Counted from the first letter of the stretch, positions 46,821 through 54,044 are shown. The stretch: 64,000 bases of DNA from Sphingobium yanoikuyae (GCF_013001025.1 NZ_CP053021.1:1178001-1242000); one strand, 5' to 3'. The notes: generated by a model from the sequence alone, not told the origin. Numbers and translations are program-made.

Positions 46821-47003
46821 TTACCAGCTGCCACCTGCTTTGGTGATTTGGTCTAGTAGCGCGGTTTTGGAAGCTGTGCGGCGCGCGCCAGCATTCCGTT
46901 GAGGACTGACGTCGCCCACGACGTTACGACGCGTTGCGATCTTTTCGCCTAATGCGTCGAGGGTGATGGGCTCACGCTTGGTCTTCAAGGTCTTGAATGC
47001 CAT
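46821..47003 (-). CDS. Small basic protein overlapping a nucleotidyltransferase gene
   Basis: A 60-aa protein starting MAFKTLKTKREPITLDALGE and rich in Lys/Arg/Thr. Its start lies 32 bp inside the end of the upstream nucleotidyltransferase gene, in another frame, so the two form a compact two-gene unit. The family is not recognised. The arrangement resembles toxin-antitoxin or regulator pairs, but that is inference. Confidence 0.5.
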   Translation of the reverse strand: MAFKTLKTKREPITLDALGEKIATRRNVVGDVSPQRNAGARRTASKTALLDQITKAGGSW

Positions 47004-47526
47004 AATCTTGAGCCGTCTCTTCTCGGATCCTCCGTTCCATATAATCGCGATCCAATCCTTGAGAAAGCTTGAATAGCGCCTTCGCCTGACCGAGCATTTC
47101 GTCTGCGGACCCCGATGCATATTGCCCCATACGATCAGCAATTAGGTCTTCGGCGGAAATGACGGCAACAGCGCCGTGCTCGCCAATCTCGATCACTTGC
47201 AAAAAATCTTGATCGGCAAAGCCATCGAGCAATCGACTGCCAACTACCTCAAAACCGAGTTTGAGATCGGGGTGAATCCAGCCTCTCAAAGAGAGCCCGG
47301 CTCCCTTTGGTCGAACAAAGCCGTGATCGACCATCACCGATTCCAGGGCCATCTGCTGCGATGAGACAAGATCAAAATCACCGGTGCTGATTGCACTTTG
47401 AGTGTATAGCTCGACAGCGCCACCGCCAACAAGAACGGGCGGCCTATATCCCTTTGCATCCATCGCCGCGCTGATCTGCGCCAACATGGTTAAAGCCGCT
47501 TCGAATTGTGGGCGCCAGCGAGACAT
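46972..47526 (-). CDS. Nucleotidyltransferase-fold protein (DUF6036/AbiEii-like)
   Basis: A 184-aa protein with the minimal polymerase-beta signature: a VGGGAVELYTQ helix-turn followed by STGDFDLVS, corresponding to the GG...T.D.D nucleotide-metal motif. A C-terminal helical part (ADEMLGQAKALFKLSQGLD) follows. Relatives include toxin nucleotidyltransferases that modify tRNA or protein. It lies just beyond rtcR in the same direction, with a 60-aa partner overlapping its end. The link with RNA repair is suggestive only. Confidence 0.65.
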   Translation of the reverse strand: MSRWRPQFEAALTMLAQISAAMDAKGYRPPVLVGGGAVELYTQSAISTGDFDLVSSQQMALESVMVDHGFVRPKGAGLSLRGWIHPDLKLGFEVVGSRLLDGFADQDFLQVIEIGEHGAVAVISAEDLIADRMGQYASGSADEMLGQAKALFKLSQGLDRDYMERRIREETAQDYGIQDLEDQA

Positions 47527-47619
47527 GAGGTTCAGCTTTTATTCGAGTGCAAAGCCGCACCATGTAGCATCTCGCTGTCCTCAGCAAACCGCAGGCTACC
47601 GAATTGCATGGACGATGCC

Positions 47620-49221
47620 TCAGCGTTGATTGCTTACTACGGACCATTCCAGCTCGAAGCGTCCCAAATACTTTCGCAAGCGATCCGCATCATTCGAGCT
47701 GCTGCGGCGTGCGCGCGAGGCGTTGAAGAGGGTTCGCCCTGCTTCGGAAAGCGAGCGGCTGCCACGGCATATCCTGATCGTCTCGGCGAGTTGGACGCGA
47801 TCAAACAGGTCGAGTTCGGCAATCTGCTCGTCGCTCAATATCTCGGACAGAATGTCTGCGGCGTTGTCAGCCTGACCTGACCATAGCCGTCGCAGTCGCT
47901 CGATTTCCTTGTCGACGCAGTCCACATCGATCCGCCCCTTCGGGCTGAGCGTCGCCATTCGCGTCACACTGGCGGCAAGGTCCCGGAAATTGCCCGGCCA
48001 GCTTGCCTCCCCGGACGTCGCAAAGGTCAGATAGCGTTGGCGTGCTTCCTTGTTGAAACTGGCCTGATCGCCTTCGCGCTCGGCGAACCTATCAAGCTCA
48101 TAGTCGAGATTAGGCTCGATATCCTCTCGTCGGTCAGCGAGGCCGGGCAGACGGAAGGTCCAAAGATTTAGGCGCGCGTACAGGTCGTCGCGGAATGCCC
48201 CCGCTGCCACTGCTTCGCCCAGATCGCGATTGGTGCCGGCGATCAGCTGGAAATCCGACGCGACCTCCTTGTCCGCACCCACGGGGAGGAAGCGCTTGTC
48301 CTCAATGGCGCGGAGGATCATCGCCTGCTCATCGAGGCCCAGTTCACCGATCTCGTCGAGGAACAGCATGCCCTTGTCAGCGGAACGGAGCAGACCCGGC
48401 CGGTCGGCAACCGCGCCGGTGAAGGCGCCCTTTCTGTGGCCAAACAGGGCCGACATGGCGCTATCGCCCTTCAGGGTTGCGCAGTTTACCTCCACGAACG
48501 AGCCGGCAATCTGGTGCTTGGCCTTCTTCAGTTCATAGATCCGACGCGCGAGCTGGCTCTTGCCCGCGCCAGTCGGCCCCATGAGCAACACGGGCGCGCG
48601 GGACCGCAGCGCGACTTGCTCGATCTCGTCTATCATGCCGTTGAAGGCGGCGTTGCGCGTGTCGATGCCGGATTTGAGGAACGACGTGCTCTCGGCGCTC
48701 GCGACAGCGAAGCGGGTGGCGATGCTGTCATAGCGCGACAGATCGAGATCGATGATGCTCCAGCGGCCAGGCGCTCCGCTATCTTCGGCGCGCTTGGCCG
48801 GCTGAGTCTGGAGAAGGCGCCCCGGCAAATAGCGGGCCTCGGTCAGCAGGAAGAGGCAGATCTGTGCGACGTGCGTGCCGGTGGTGATGTGGAGGAGGTA
48901 ATCCTGCTCGTCCGGATCGAACGGCTCGGCCCGTGCGAAATCGAGCAGCTTTCCATAGACCTCCTCGAAGTCCCACGGATCGCGGAAGTCGAGTACGCGC
49001 ATATCGACCTGGGTCTCGGGTGAGACCGAGGCGATATCCTCCGCGACATATTCAGCAAGGCGCCGGTGGGCTGTGCCATGAAGCAGCACCAGTCGATCGA
49101 CCCGCAAATCTTCATGCATGGTGAGTGCGACCGTCGGTCGCCACTTGTTCCAGCGCGAAGGCCCGAATTTGCTCGCATCGAGCGTGGAGCCAAGGAATCC
49201 GATCACGGTCAGCGGTTTCAT
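47620..49221 (-). CDS. rtcR: RtcR, sigma-54-dependent activator of the RNA repair operon
   Basis: A 533-aa activator: an N-terminal CARF-like ligand-sensing domain (about 1-185; VIGFLGSTLDAS, VLLHGTAHRRLAEYV, HITTGTHVAQICLFLL), an AAA+ domain (Walker A GPTGAGKS at about 214, the sigma-54 contact loop GAFTGA, LFLDEIGELGLD) and a C-terminal Fis-type HTH (EAGRTLFNASRA). RtcR of enterobacteria responds to damaged tRNA and turns on rsr-rtcBA from a sigma-54 promoter. Here it is divergent from exactly such an operon. Confidence 0.95.
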   Translation of the reverse strand: MKPLTVIGFLGSTLDASKFGPSRWNKWRPTVALTMHEDLRVDRLVLLHGTAHRRLAEYVAEDIASVSPETQVDMRVLDFRDPWDFEEVYGKLLDFARAEPFDPDEQDYLLHITTGTHVAQICLFLLTEARYLPGRLLQTQPAKRAEDSGAPGRWSIIDLDLSRYDSIATRFAVASAESTSFLKSGIDTRNAAFNGMIDEIEQVALRSRAPVLLMGPTGAGKSQLARRIYELKKAKHQIAGSFVEVNCATLKGDSAMSALFGHRKGAFTGAVADRPGLLRSADKGMLFLDEIGELGLDEQAMILRAIEDKRFLPVGADKEVASDFQLIAGTNRDLGEAVAAGAFRDDLYARLNLWTFRLPGLADRREDIEPNLDYELDRFAEREGDQASFNKEARQRYLTFATSGEASWPGNFRDLAASVTRMATLSPKGRIDVDCVDKEIERLRRLWSGQADNAADILSEILSDEQIAELDLFDRVQLAETIRICRGSRSLSEAGRTLFNASRARRSSSNDADRLRKYLGRFELEWSVVSNQR

Positions 49222-49358
49222 TCTTATACCATAGGATAAAAGAGTATCTTTTTCGATATGAAATTTGATCGCTATTGAGCGGACTGTATTGCGCCAAAAG
49301 AAAATATATCTATATATATCAATGATATGTGAATTTCCTTCGCCCCCCTCCTGCGGAT
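49222..49358 (+). promoter_or_regulatory. AT-rich upstream region of the sigma-54 promoter
   Basis: About 135 bp between rtcR and the -24 element, strikingly AT-rich around 49300-49330. Upstream activator sites for RtcR and an IHF-type bend are expected here; I see no clean palindrome to call an operator. Confidence 0.4.
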
Positions 49359-49374
49359 TGGCACACCTCCTGCA
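49359..49374 (+). promoter_or_regulatory. Sigma-54 (-24/-12) promoter of the rsr-rtcBA operon
   Basis: TGGCACACCTCCTGCA matches the consensus TGGCAC-N5-TTGCA closely, with GG at 49360-49361 and GC at 49372-49373, exactly 12 bp apart. It reads away from rtcR into the tRNA-Pro-like element and rsr. The start site is expected near 49385. Confidence 0.9.
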
Positions 49375-49406
49375 AATTGGATTGGTGTCGGCAGAGGCGG
49401 ATTACT

Positions 49407-49460
49407 CGGCCAGCAGGCGGAACTGGGGCGGTCGGAATGGGCTGGCCGCCCCAAGGGCCG
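49407..49460 (+). other. Leader hairpin ahead of the tRNA-like element
   Basis: TGGGGCGG (49424-49431) and CCGCCCCA (49446-49453) form an 8-bp perfect stem, enclosed by CGGCC/GGCCG (49407-49411, 49456-49460). It lies between the expected transcription start and the tRNA-Pro look-alike, and may be part of a structured leader. Confidence 0.5.
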
Positions 49461-49468
49461 GAAATTCA

Positions 49469-49546
49469 CAGGGCGTAGCTCAGTCTGCGCAGAGCGCCTG
49501 CCTTGGGAGCAGGAGGCCGCAGGTTCAAATCCTGCCGCCCTGACCA
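49469..49546 (+). tRNA. tRNA-Pro(TGG)-like element in the leader of the Ro60 operon
   Basis: A full cloverleaf can be drawn: acceptor CAGGGCG/CGCCCTG, D stem GCTC/GAGC, anticodon stem CCTGC/GCAGG with loop CTTGGGA (anticodon TGG, proline), T stem GCAGG/CCTGC with loop TTCAAAT, then A73 and encoded CCA. The C1-G72 pair and A73 are proline-tRNA identity features. The D loop (AGTCTGCGCA) lacks the G18-G19 pair needed to dock with the T loop, and the element sits after the sigma-54 promoter and 17 bp before rsr. A regulatory or decoy mimic is more likely than a housekeeping tRNA. Confidence 0.8.
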
Positions 49547-49562
49547 GATGAGGAGTTGGACG

Positions 49563-51110
49563 ATGGCCAACAAGGGACTGTTTGCGAGCGCCGTGGCGAA
49601 GCTGCTGCCGCCCGCCGATACGTTGAACCGGGAGGGTGCGCCGGCCTACGCCTATGTGCCGAAGGCGAAGCTCGCCCAGTTGGCGGCAACCGGCACACTG
49701 GCCGATGATTTCTATGGCGCGGCGGAGACGCAGCTTGCCGATGTGCTGGATGCGGCCCGCGCGGTTGATCCATATTTCGTCGCCCAGGCTGCGGTCTATG
49801 CCCGCACGTCCGGCGCGATGAAGGACATGCCGGCTTTGCTGGCGGCCTATCTGACGGTTGCGGATCCCGACCTCGCGGTTCGGGTGTTCGGCAAGGTCGT
49901 GAACAACGGCCGCATGCTGCGCAGCTTCGTTCAGATTATGCGGTCAGGTCAGGTCGGGCGGACGTCGCTCGGCACGCGGCCGAAGCGCTTGGTGCAGCAG
50001 TGGCTGGAGCAGGCGTCGATCCGTGACCTGATGCACGCTGCGACCGGCGCTGCGCCGAGCCTGGCGGACATCGTCAAGATGGTCCACCCGCGCCCAGCGG
50101 GTGCGGAGCGCAAAGCTTTCTATGGCTGGCTGATCGGTCGTCCCTATGACGTCGCCGCTCTGCCCGTCGAGATCGCCGCGTTCGAGGCTTGGAAGCAGGA
50201 TCAGGCGCTGCCGCTGCCGCAGGTGCCCTTCGAGTGGCTGACCGCTCATTCGCTGAGCGCGGAGCAGTGGGCGGAGCTTGCCGGCCGTATGGGCTGGCAG
50301 GCGTTGCGGATGAACCTTAACACGCTGGCGCGCAACCGTGCGTTCGGGGTGGAAGGGCTCACCGATCAGGTCGCGGCCCGGCTTGCCGACTGCGATGCAC
50401 TCCGTGCCGTGCGGCCCATGCCCTATCAGTTGATGGTGGCATTAGGTCAGGTCGGCGACGGCGTGCTGCTCAAGGTACAGGCGGCGCTGGAGGAGGCGCT
50501 GGAGTTCTCTCTGGCGTGCGTACCGAAGGTGCCGGGCCGCGTGGTCGTCTGCCCCGATGTGTCTGGGTCGATGCAATCGCCGGTGACGGGCTACCGCAAG
50601 GGCGCTTCGTCCATGGTTCGCTGCATCGATGTCGCGGCTCTGGTCGCGGCGGCGATGTTGCGGTCAAACCGTAAGGCGCGGGTTATTCCGTTCGAGCAGG
50701 CGGTCGTGCCGGTGACGCTGAAAGCTACCGACCGGATCGGGGCGAATGCGGCGAAGCTGGCAGCGGTCGGCGGTGGCGGGACGAATGTCTCGGCGCCTCT
50801 CGCACTCCTCAACAAGGAAAAGGCGGCGGTCGATCTGGTGGTTATCGTCTCGGACAATGAGTCTTGGGTCGATGCGCAGCGGATCGGCTCGACGGCGACG
50901 ATGCAGGAATGGACGAAACTGGCGAAGCGCAACCCGCAAGCTAAACTCGTCTGCATCGACATCGCGCCCTACGGTACCACGCAGGCGGCTAGCCGGCGGG
51001 ACATATTGAATGTCGGAGGCTTCTCCGACGCGGTGTTCGACACCATTGCGCGCTTCGTCTCCGGCGAGACGCGCGACTGGGTGAGCATCGTCGAACAAGT
51101 GGAGGTCTAA
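49563..51110 (+). CDS. rsr: Ro60-family protein (TROVE and vWA domains), Rsr
   Basis: A 515-aa ring-shaped RNA-binding protein. An N-terminal TROVE domain of HEAT-like helices (about 15-320) is followed by a von Willebrand A domain (about 325-515) with the MIDAS motif DVSGSMQS near 332. Ro60 proteins bind Y RNAs and misfolded or damaged RNAs and hand them to nucleases. The start MANKGLF follows GAGGAG. It lies between a tRNA-like leader and four Y-RNA-like genes, in the order promoter-rsr-YRNA-rtcB-rtcA. Confidence 0.94.
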   Translation: MANKGLFASAVAKLLPPADTLNREGAPAYAYVPKAKLAQLAATGTLADDFYGAAETQLADVLDAARAVDPYFVAQAAVYARTSGAMKDMPALLAAYLTVADPDLAVRVFGKVVNNGRMLRSFVQIMRSGQVGRTSLGTRPKRLVQQWLEQASIRDLMHAATGAAPSLADIVKMVHPRPAGAERKAFYGWLIGRPYDVAALPVEIAAFEAWKQDQALPLPQVPFEWLTAHSLSAEQWAELAGRMGWQALRMNLNTLARNRAFGVEGLTDQVAARLADCDALRAVRPMPYQLMVALGQVGDGVLLKVQAALEEALEFSLACVPKVPGRVVVCPDVSGSMQSPVTGYRKGASSMVRCIDVAALVAAAMLRSNRKARVIPFEQAVVPVTLKATDRIGANAAKLAAVGGGGTNVSAPLALLNKEKAAVDLVVIVSDNESWVDAQRIGSTATMQEWTKLAKRNPQAKLVCIDIAPYGTTQAASRRDILNVGGFSDAVFDTIARFVSGETRDWVSIVEQVEV

Positions 51111-51117
51111 ACAAACA

Positions 51118-51277
51118 GGGTCGTGGCGAATGCTGGCAGGACTACATGTCACCAGAGGAGGCCCGACGAGTAAAGCACCCGGAAGGCAGTTGTGCCGAAA
51201 GGGAGATGCGGGTTCGAACCCCGCCGCCGACACGTAGCTTAAGGGCCGCGTCTTGCCGAACCTCGTCGCCACGACCC
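51118..51277 (+). ncRNA. Y RNA 1
   Basis: The ends pair over 12 bp: GGGTCGTGGCGA (51118-51129) with TCGCCACGACCC (51266-51277). The conserved box GGCGAATGC (51125) and an inner stem GGCAGGA/TCTTGCC (51235... paired at 51135-51141 and 51251-51257) follow, then GACTACAT (51140). Inside is a tRNA-like T arm (GCGGG, loop TTCGAAC, CCCGC at 51208-51224). The acceptor/D-arm part (GTAGCTTAA) is less regular than in the other units. Y RNAs bind Ro60 through the GGCGAA stem. Confidence 0.8.
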
Positions 51278-51287
51278 AACCAGATTA

Positions 51288-51430
51288 TCACGGCGAATGC
51301 CGAGAAGGACTACATTGGTAATGTGGTTGTCGCGGGTTTAAGTCCCGCCTGTATCGGCAACGATACAGTAGCTCAGCTGGATAGAGCGCCGGTCCCTCGG
51401 GACGGTCTTTCTCACTTCTCGTCGCCGTGA
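51288..51430 (+). ncRNA. Y RNA 2 with permuted tRNA module
   Basis: Outer stem TCACGGCGA/TCGCCGTGA (9 bp, 51288-51296 and 51422-51430); inner stem GAGAAGGAC/GTCTTTCTC (51302, 51405). The module runs T arm (GCGGG, TTTAAGT, CCCGC), acceptor 3' strand CTGTATC (51349), a 6-nt cap GGCAAC, acceptor 5' strand GATACAG (51362), then D arm GCTC/GAGC. The order T-acceptor-D is a circularly permuted tRNA with its natural ends joined, opened in the anticodon region. Confidence 0.88.
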
Positions 51431-51446
51431 CCGAAATGCAAAAAAA

Positions 51447-51596
51447 CATGGCGAATGCCTGACAGACTACATGGCCTATCACGCCCCAGATGCGGGTTCG
51501 AATCCCGCCGGACCGCCCAATCGGTCCGTAGTGTAACGGTAGCACAGGGACCGTCCGCAAGGATGGAGAGAAGTCTGTCAAAACCTCGTCGCCATG
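51447..51596 (+). ncRNA. Y RNA 3 with permuted tRNA module
   Basis: Outer stem CATGGCGA/TCGCCATG (51447, 51589) and inner stem TGACAGACT/AGTCTGTCA (9 bp, 51460, 51572). The module has a T arm (GCGGG, TTCGAAT, CCCGC at 51492-51508), a 7-bp acceptor CGGACCG/CGGTCCG (51509, 51522) capped by CCCAAT, and a D arm GTGT/GCAC. Stem sequences differ from unit 2 while pairing is kept, so the structure is supported by covariation. Confidence 0.88.
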
Positions 51597-51610
51597 GCAC
51601 AGAAATTTGA

Positions 51611-51736
51611 GCTGGCGAATGCCGGCGGGACTACATGGTCAGAGCGCCTGCCCACGGGCAGGAGGTCGGCGGTCCGACCCCGCCTCCGGGAAACCGGATA
51701 GCTCAGGGAAATGTCTCGCCACATCTGGTCGCCGGC
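51611..51736 (+). ncRNA. Y RNA 4, permuted through the D loop
   Basis: Outer stem GCTGGCGA/TCGCCGGC (one G-T, 51611 and 51729), inner stem GGCGGGAC/GTCTCGCC (51624, 51713). The tRNA-like body is almost complete: GAGC (51642), an anticodon-type hairpin CCTGCC..GGCAGG, variable part, T arm GGCGG/CCGCC with loop TCCGACC, acceptor TCCGG capped by a GAAA tetraloop with CCGGA (51694), then GCTC (51701) pairing back to GAGC. Unlike units 2-3 it is opened in the D loop, keeping the anticodon arm. Confidence 0.85.
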
Positions 51737-51761
51737 ACCATTACTATACAGGGAGGTCGCT

Positions 51762-53000
51762 ATGACCGAGAGCAGGACTTACGATATTCAGCACGTCGAG
51801 GGCGGCAAGCCGATCAAGCTGTGGACGCGCGGCGTGCCGGTCGACGAGAAGGCGCACGAGCAGCTCCGCAAGGCGGCGCAGATGCCCTTCGTGTTCAAGC
51901 ATGTGGCGGCCATGCCGGATGTGCATGTCGGCATCGGTGCGACCGTTGGCTCGGTGATCCCGACCAAGGGCGCGGTGATCCCGGCGGCGGTGGGCGTCGA
52001 CATCGGCTGCGGCATGATGGCGACGCGCACCTCGCTGATGGCGAGCGATCTTCCGGACAATCTGGAGGGCATCCGCTCGGCGATCGAGCAGGCGGTGCCG
52101 CATGGCCGTTCGGTTGGTCGTGGCCAGCGCGATCATGGCTCGTGGGGGGCACCGCCGGTCGAGATCGTGGACGCCTGGGCGACGCTCGTGGAACGGTTCG
52201 ACCGGATCACGGTGAAATATCCGCGGTTCAAGAACACGAACCAGCTAACCCATCTGGGAACGCTGGGAACGCTGGGGACGGGCAACCACTTCATCGAGCT
52301 TTGCCTCGATACCGAGCAGCGCGTGTGGATCATGCTCCACTCGGGTTCGCGCGGCGTGGGGAATGCGATCGGCACGTTCTTCATCGAGCTGGCCAAGCAG
52401 GACATGCGCAAGTGGTTCATCAACCTGCCCGACGAGGATCTGGCCTACTTTCCGGAAGGGACCGATCATTTCGATGACTATGTCGAGGCGGTCAAGTGGG
52501 CGCAGGACTTCGCGGCGCTGAACCGGCGGATGATGATGACCAATGTGATCCGGGCGCTGCGCGGACAGATCGCCAAACCTTTTGACGCTGAACTGGAAGC
52601 GGTGAACTGCCATCACAACTATGTGACGCGGGAGAACCATTTCGGCCAGAATGTGCTCGTGACCCGCAAGGGCGCGGTGCGCGCGGCGAAGGGCACGATG
52701 GGCATCATCCCGGGTTCGATGGGCGCGAAATCGTTCATCGTGCGCGGTCTCGGCAATGCGGAATCGTTCGAGAGCTGCAGCCATGGTGCGGGGCGCGTGA
52801 TGTCGCGCACTCAAGCCAAGAAGCTGGTCTCGCTCGACGAGCATATCGCCGATACGGCGGGCGTCGAATGCCGCAAGGACGAGAGCGTCATCGACGAGAC
52901 GCCCAAGGCCTACAAGCCGATCGAAGCCGTGATGGCCGCCCAGGCCGATCTGGTGGAGATCGTCCATACGTTGAAACAGGTGGTGTGCGTGAAGGGGTAA
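51762..53000 (+). CDS. rtcB: RNA-splicing ligase RtcB
   Basis: A 412-aa GTP- and Mn-dependent ligase that joins 2',3'-cyclic phosphate (or 3'-phosphate) RNA ends to 5'-OH ends, repairing cleaved tRNA. The metal-site cysteine is in AVGVDIGCGM (about residue 83), further ligands in GTGNHFIE and HSGSRGVGN, and the guanylylated histidine in SCSHGAGRVMSR (about 341). The start MTESRTYD follows GGGAGG. It lies directly after the four Y RNAs. Confidence 0.96.
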   Translation: MTESRTYDIQHVEGGKPIKLWTRGVPVDEKAHEQLRKAAQMPFVFKHVAAMPDVHVGIGATVGSVIPTKGAVIPAAVGVDIGCGMMATRTSLMASDLPDNLEGIRSAIEQAVPHGRSVGRGQRDHGSWGAPPVEIVDAWATLVERFDRITVKYPRFKNTNQLTHLGTLGTLGTGNHFIELCLDTEQRVWIMLHSGSRGVGNAIGTFFIELAKQDMRKWFINLPDEDLAYFPEGTDHFDDYVEAVKWAQDFAALNRRMMMTNVIRALRGQIAKPFDAELEAVNCHHNYVTRENHFGQNVLVTRKGAVRAAKGTMGIIPGSMGAKSFIVRGLGNAESFESCSHGAGRVMSRTQAKKLVSLDEHIADTAGVECRKDESVIDETPKAYKPIEAVMAAQADLVEIVHTLKQVVCVKG

Positions 53001-53009
53001 CCCTTCACG
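52988..53009 (+). other. GNRA-capped hairpin over the rtcB stop codon
   Basis: A 9-bp perfect stem CGTGAAGGG/CCCTTCACG with a GTAA tetraloop, which contains the rtcB stop. It lies between rtcB and rtcA and could attenuate or protect the transcript at the junction. Confidence 0.6.
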
Positions 53010-53026
53010 TATATCCAGGGGGAATT

Positions 53027-54040
53027 ATGATCATCATTGACGGATCGGAAGGTGAAGGTGGCGGGCAGGTGGTGCGCAATGCGTGCGCGCTTTCTCTCGT
53101 CACCGGCAAGGCCGTCCGTATCGAGAATGTCCGCGGCAAACGCTCCAAGCCGGGGCTCATGCGTCAGCATGTGACCGCGGTTGAGGCTTCGTGCACCATC
53201 GGCAATGCCGAATGCCAGGGGCTTCATGTTGGCTCGTCCGCGCTCAGCTTCGTGCCGGGCCGCGTTGTGCCGGGCGAGTATCGCTTCGCCGTCGGCACCG
53301 CAGGTTCGACGGGGCTTGTCCTGCAGACGGTGCTGATGCCGCTGCTGCTCGTCGATGAACCGTCACGGCTGGTGCTGGAAGGTGGGACGCACAACATGCT
53401 CGCGCCGCCGTTCGACTTCATTGCGAAATGCTTCCTGCCGATCATCAATCGTATGGGTCCGAAGGTGGAGGCCCGGCTTGTCCGGCACGGCTTCTACCCG
53501 CGCGGTGGCGGTCGGATCGAGGTTGATATCAATCCGGCGCCGTTGCGGCCCATCGACTGTCTGGAGCGCGGAGCTCTGATGGGCGTCAGCGGTCAGGCGC
53601 TGTTTGCCGGCCTGCCGTTCGAGATTGCGGAGCGCGAGATCAATGTCGTGCGCCGCGATCTCGGTTGGTCGGAGCGAGAAGCCTGCGTGCGCGAACTGCC
53701 GGACGATCAGGGGCCGGGCAACATCCTGTTGCTTGAGGCGCAGTTCGAGCATGGAACCGAAATCGTCAGTGGCTTCGGCCAACTGGGCGTAACAGCCGAG
53801 CGGGTGTCCAAGAAGGCTGTCGGGCGTATGCTTGGGTTCCTAGAATCCAATGCCTTTGCCGGCCCCTATCTGGCCGATCAGCTGCTGCTACCCTTCGCGC
53901 TTGCAGGCGGCGGCAGCTTCACAACGGTCAAGCCGAGCCAGCATAGCCTCACCGCGATCGAGGTGATGGGGCGTTTTCTGGATCGACGCCTTGGGTTTGC
54001 TCAGCAGCCGGGAGGGACGCATCTGCTGACCGTTCGATGA
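53027..54040 (+). CDS. rtcA: RNA 3'-terminal phosphate cyclase RtcA
   Basis: A 337-aa enzyme converting RNA 3'-phosphates to 2',3'-cyclic phosphates, which RtcB can ligate. The opening IDGSEGEGGGQVVRNA and LRxxHV-type RSKPGLMRQHVTAV are family hallmarks, with the adenylylated histidine near 306 in VKPSQHSLTAIE. ATG at 53027 follows CAGGGGG. It is the last gene of the RtcR regulon here. Confidence 0.94.
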   Translation: MIIIDGSEGEGGGQVVRNACALSLVTGKAVRIENVRGKRSKPGLMRQHVTAVEASCTIGNAECQGLHVGSSALSFVPGRVVPGEYRFAVGTAGSTGLVLQTVLMPLLLVDEPSRLVLEGGTHNMLAPPFDFIAKCFLPIINRMGPKVEARLVRHGFYPRGGGRIEVDINPAPLRPIDCLERGALMGVSGQALFAGLPFEIAEREINVVRRDLGWSEREACVRELPDDQGPGNILLLEAQFEHGTEIVSGFGQLGVTAERVSKKAVGRMLGFLESNAFAGPYLADQLLLPFALAGGGSFTTVKPSQHSLTAIEVMGRFLDRRLGFAQQPGGTHLLTVR

Positions 54041-54044
54041 ACGG

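Noticed and set aside
51118..51736. A cluster of ordinary tRNA genes or a CRISPR array
   Set aside because: T arms are present, but arms come in permuted order and each unit is enclosed by its own long stem; repeats are too diverged and irregularly spaced for CRISPR.
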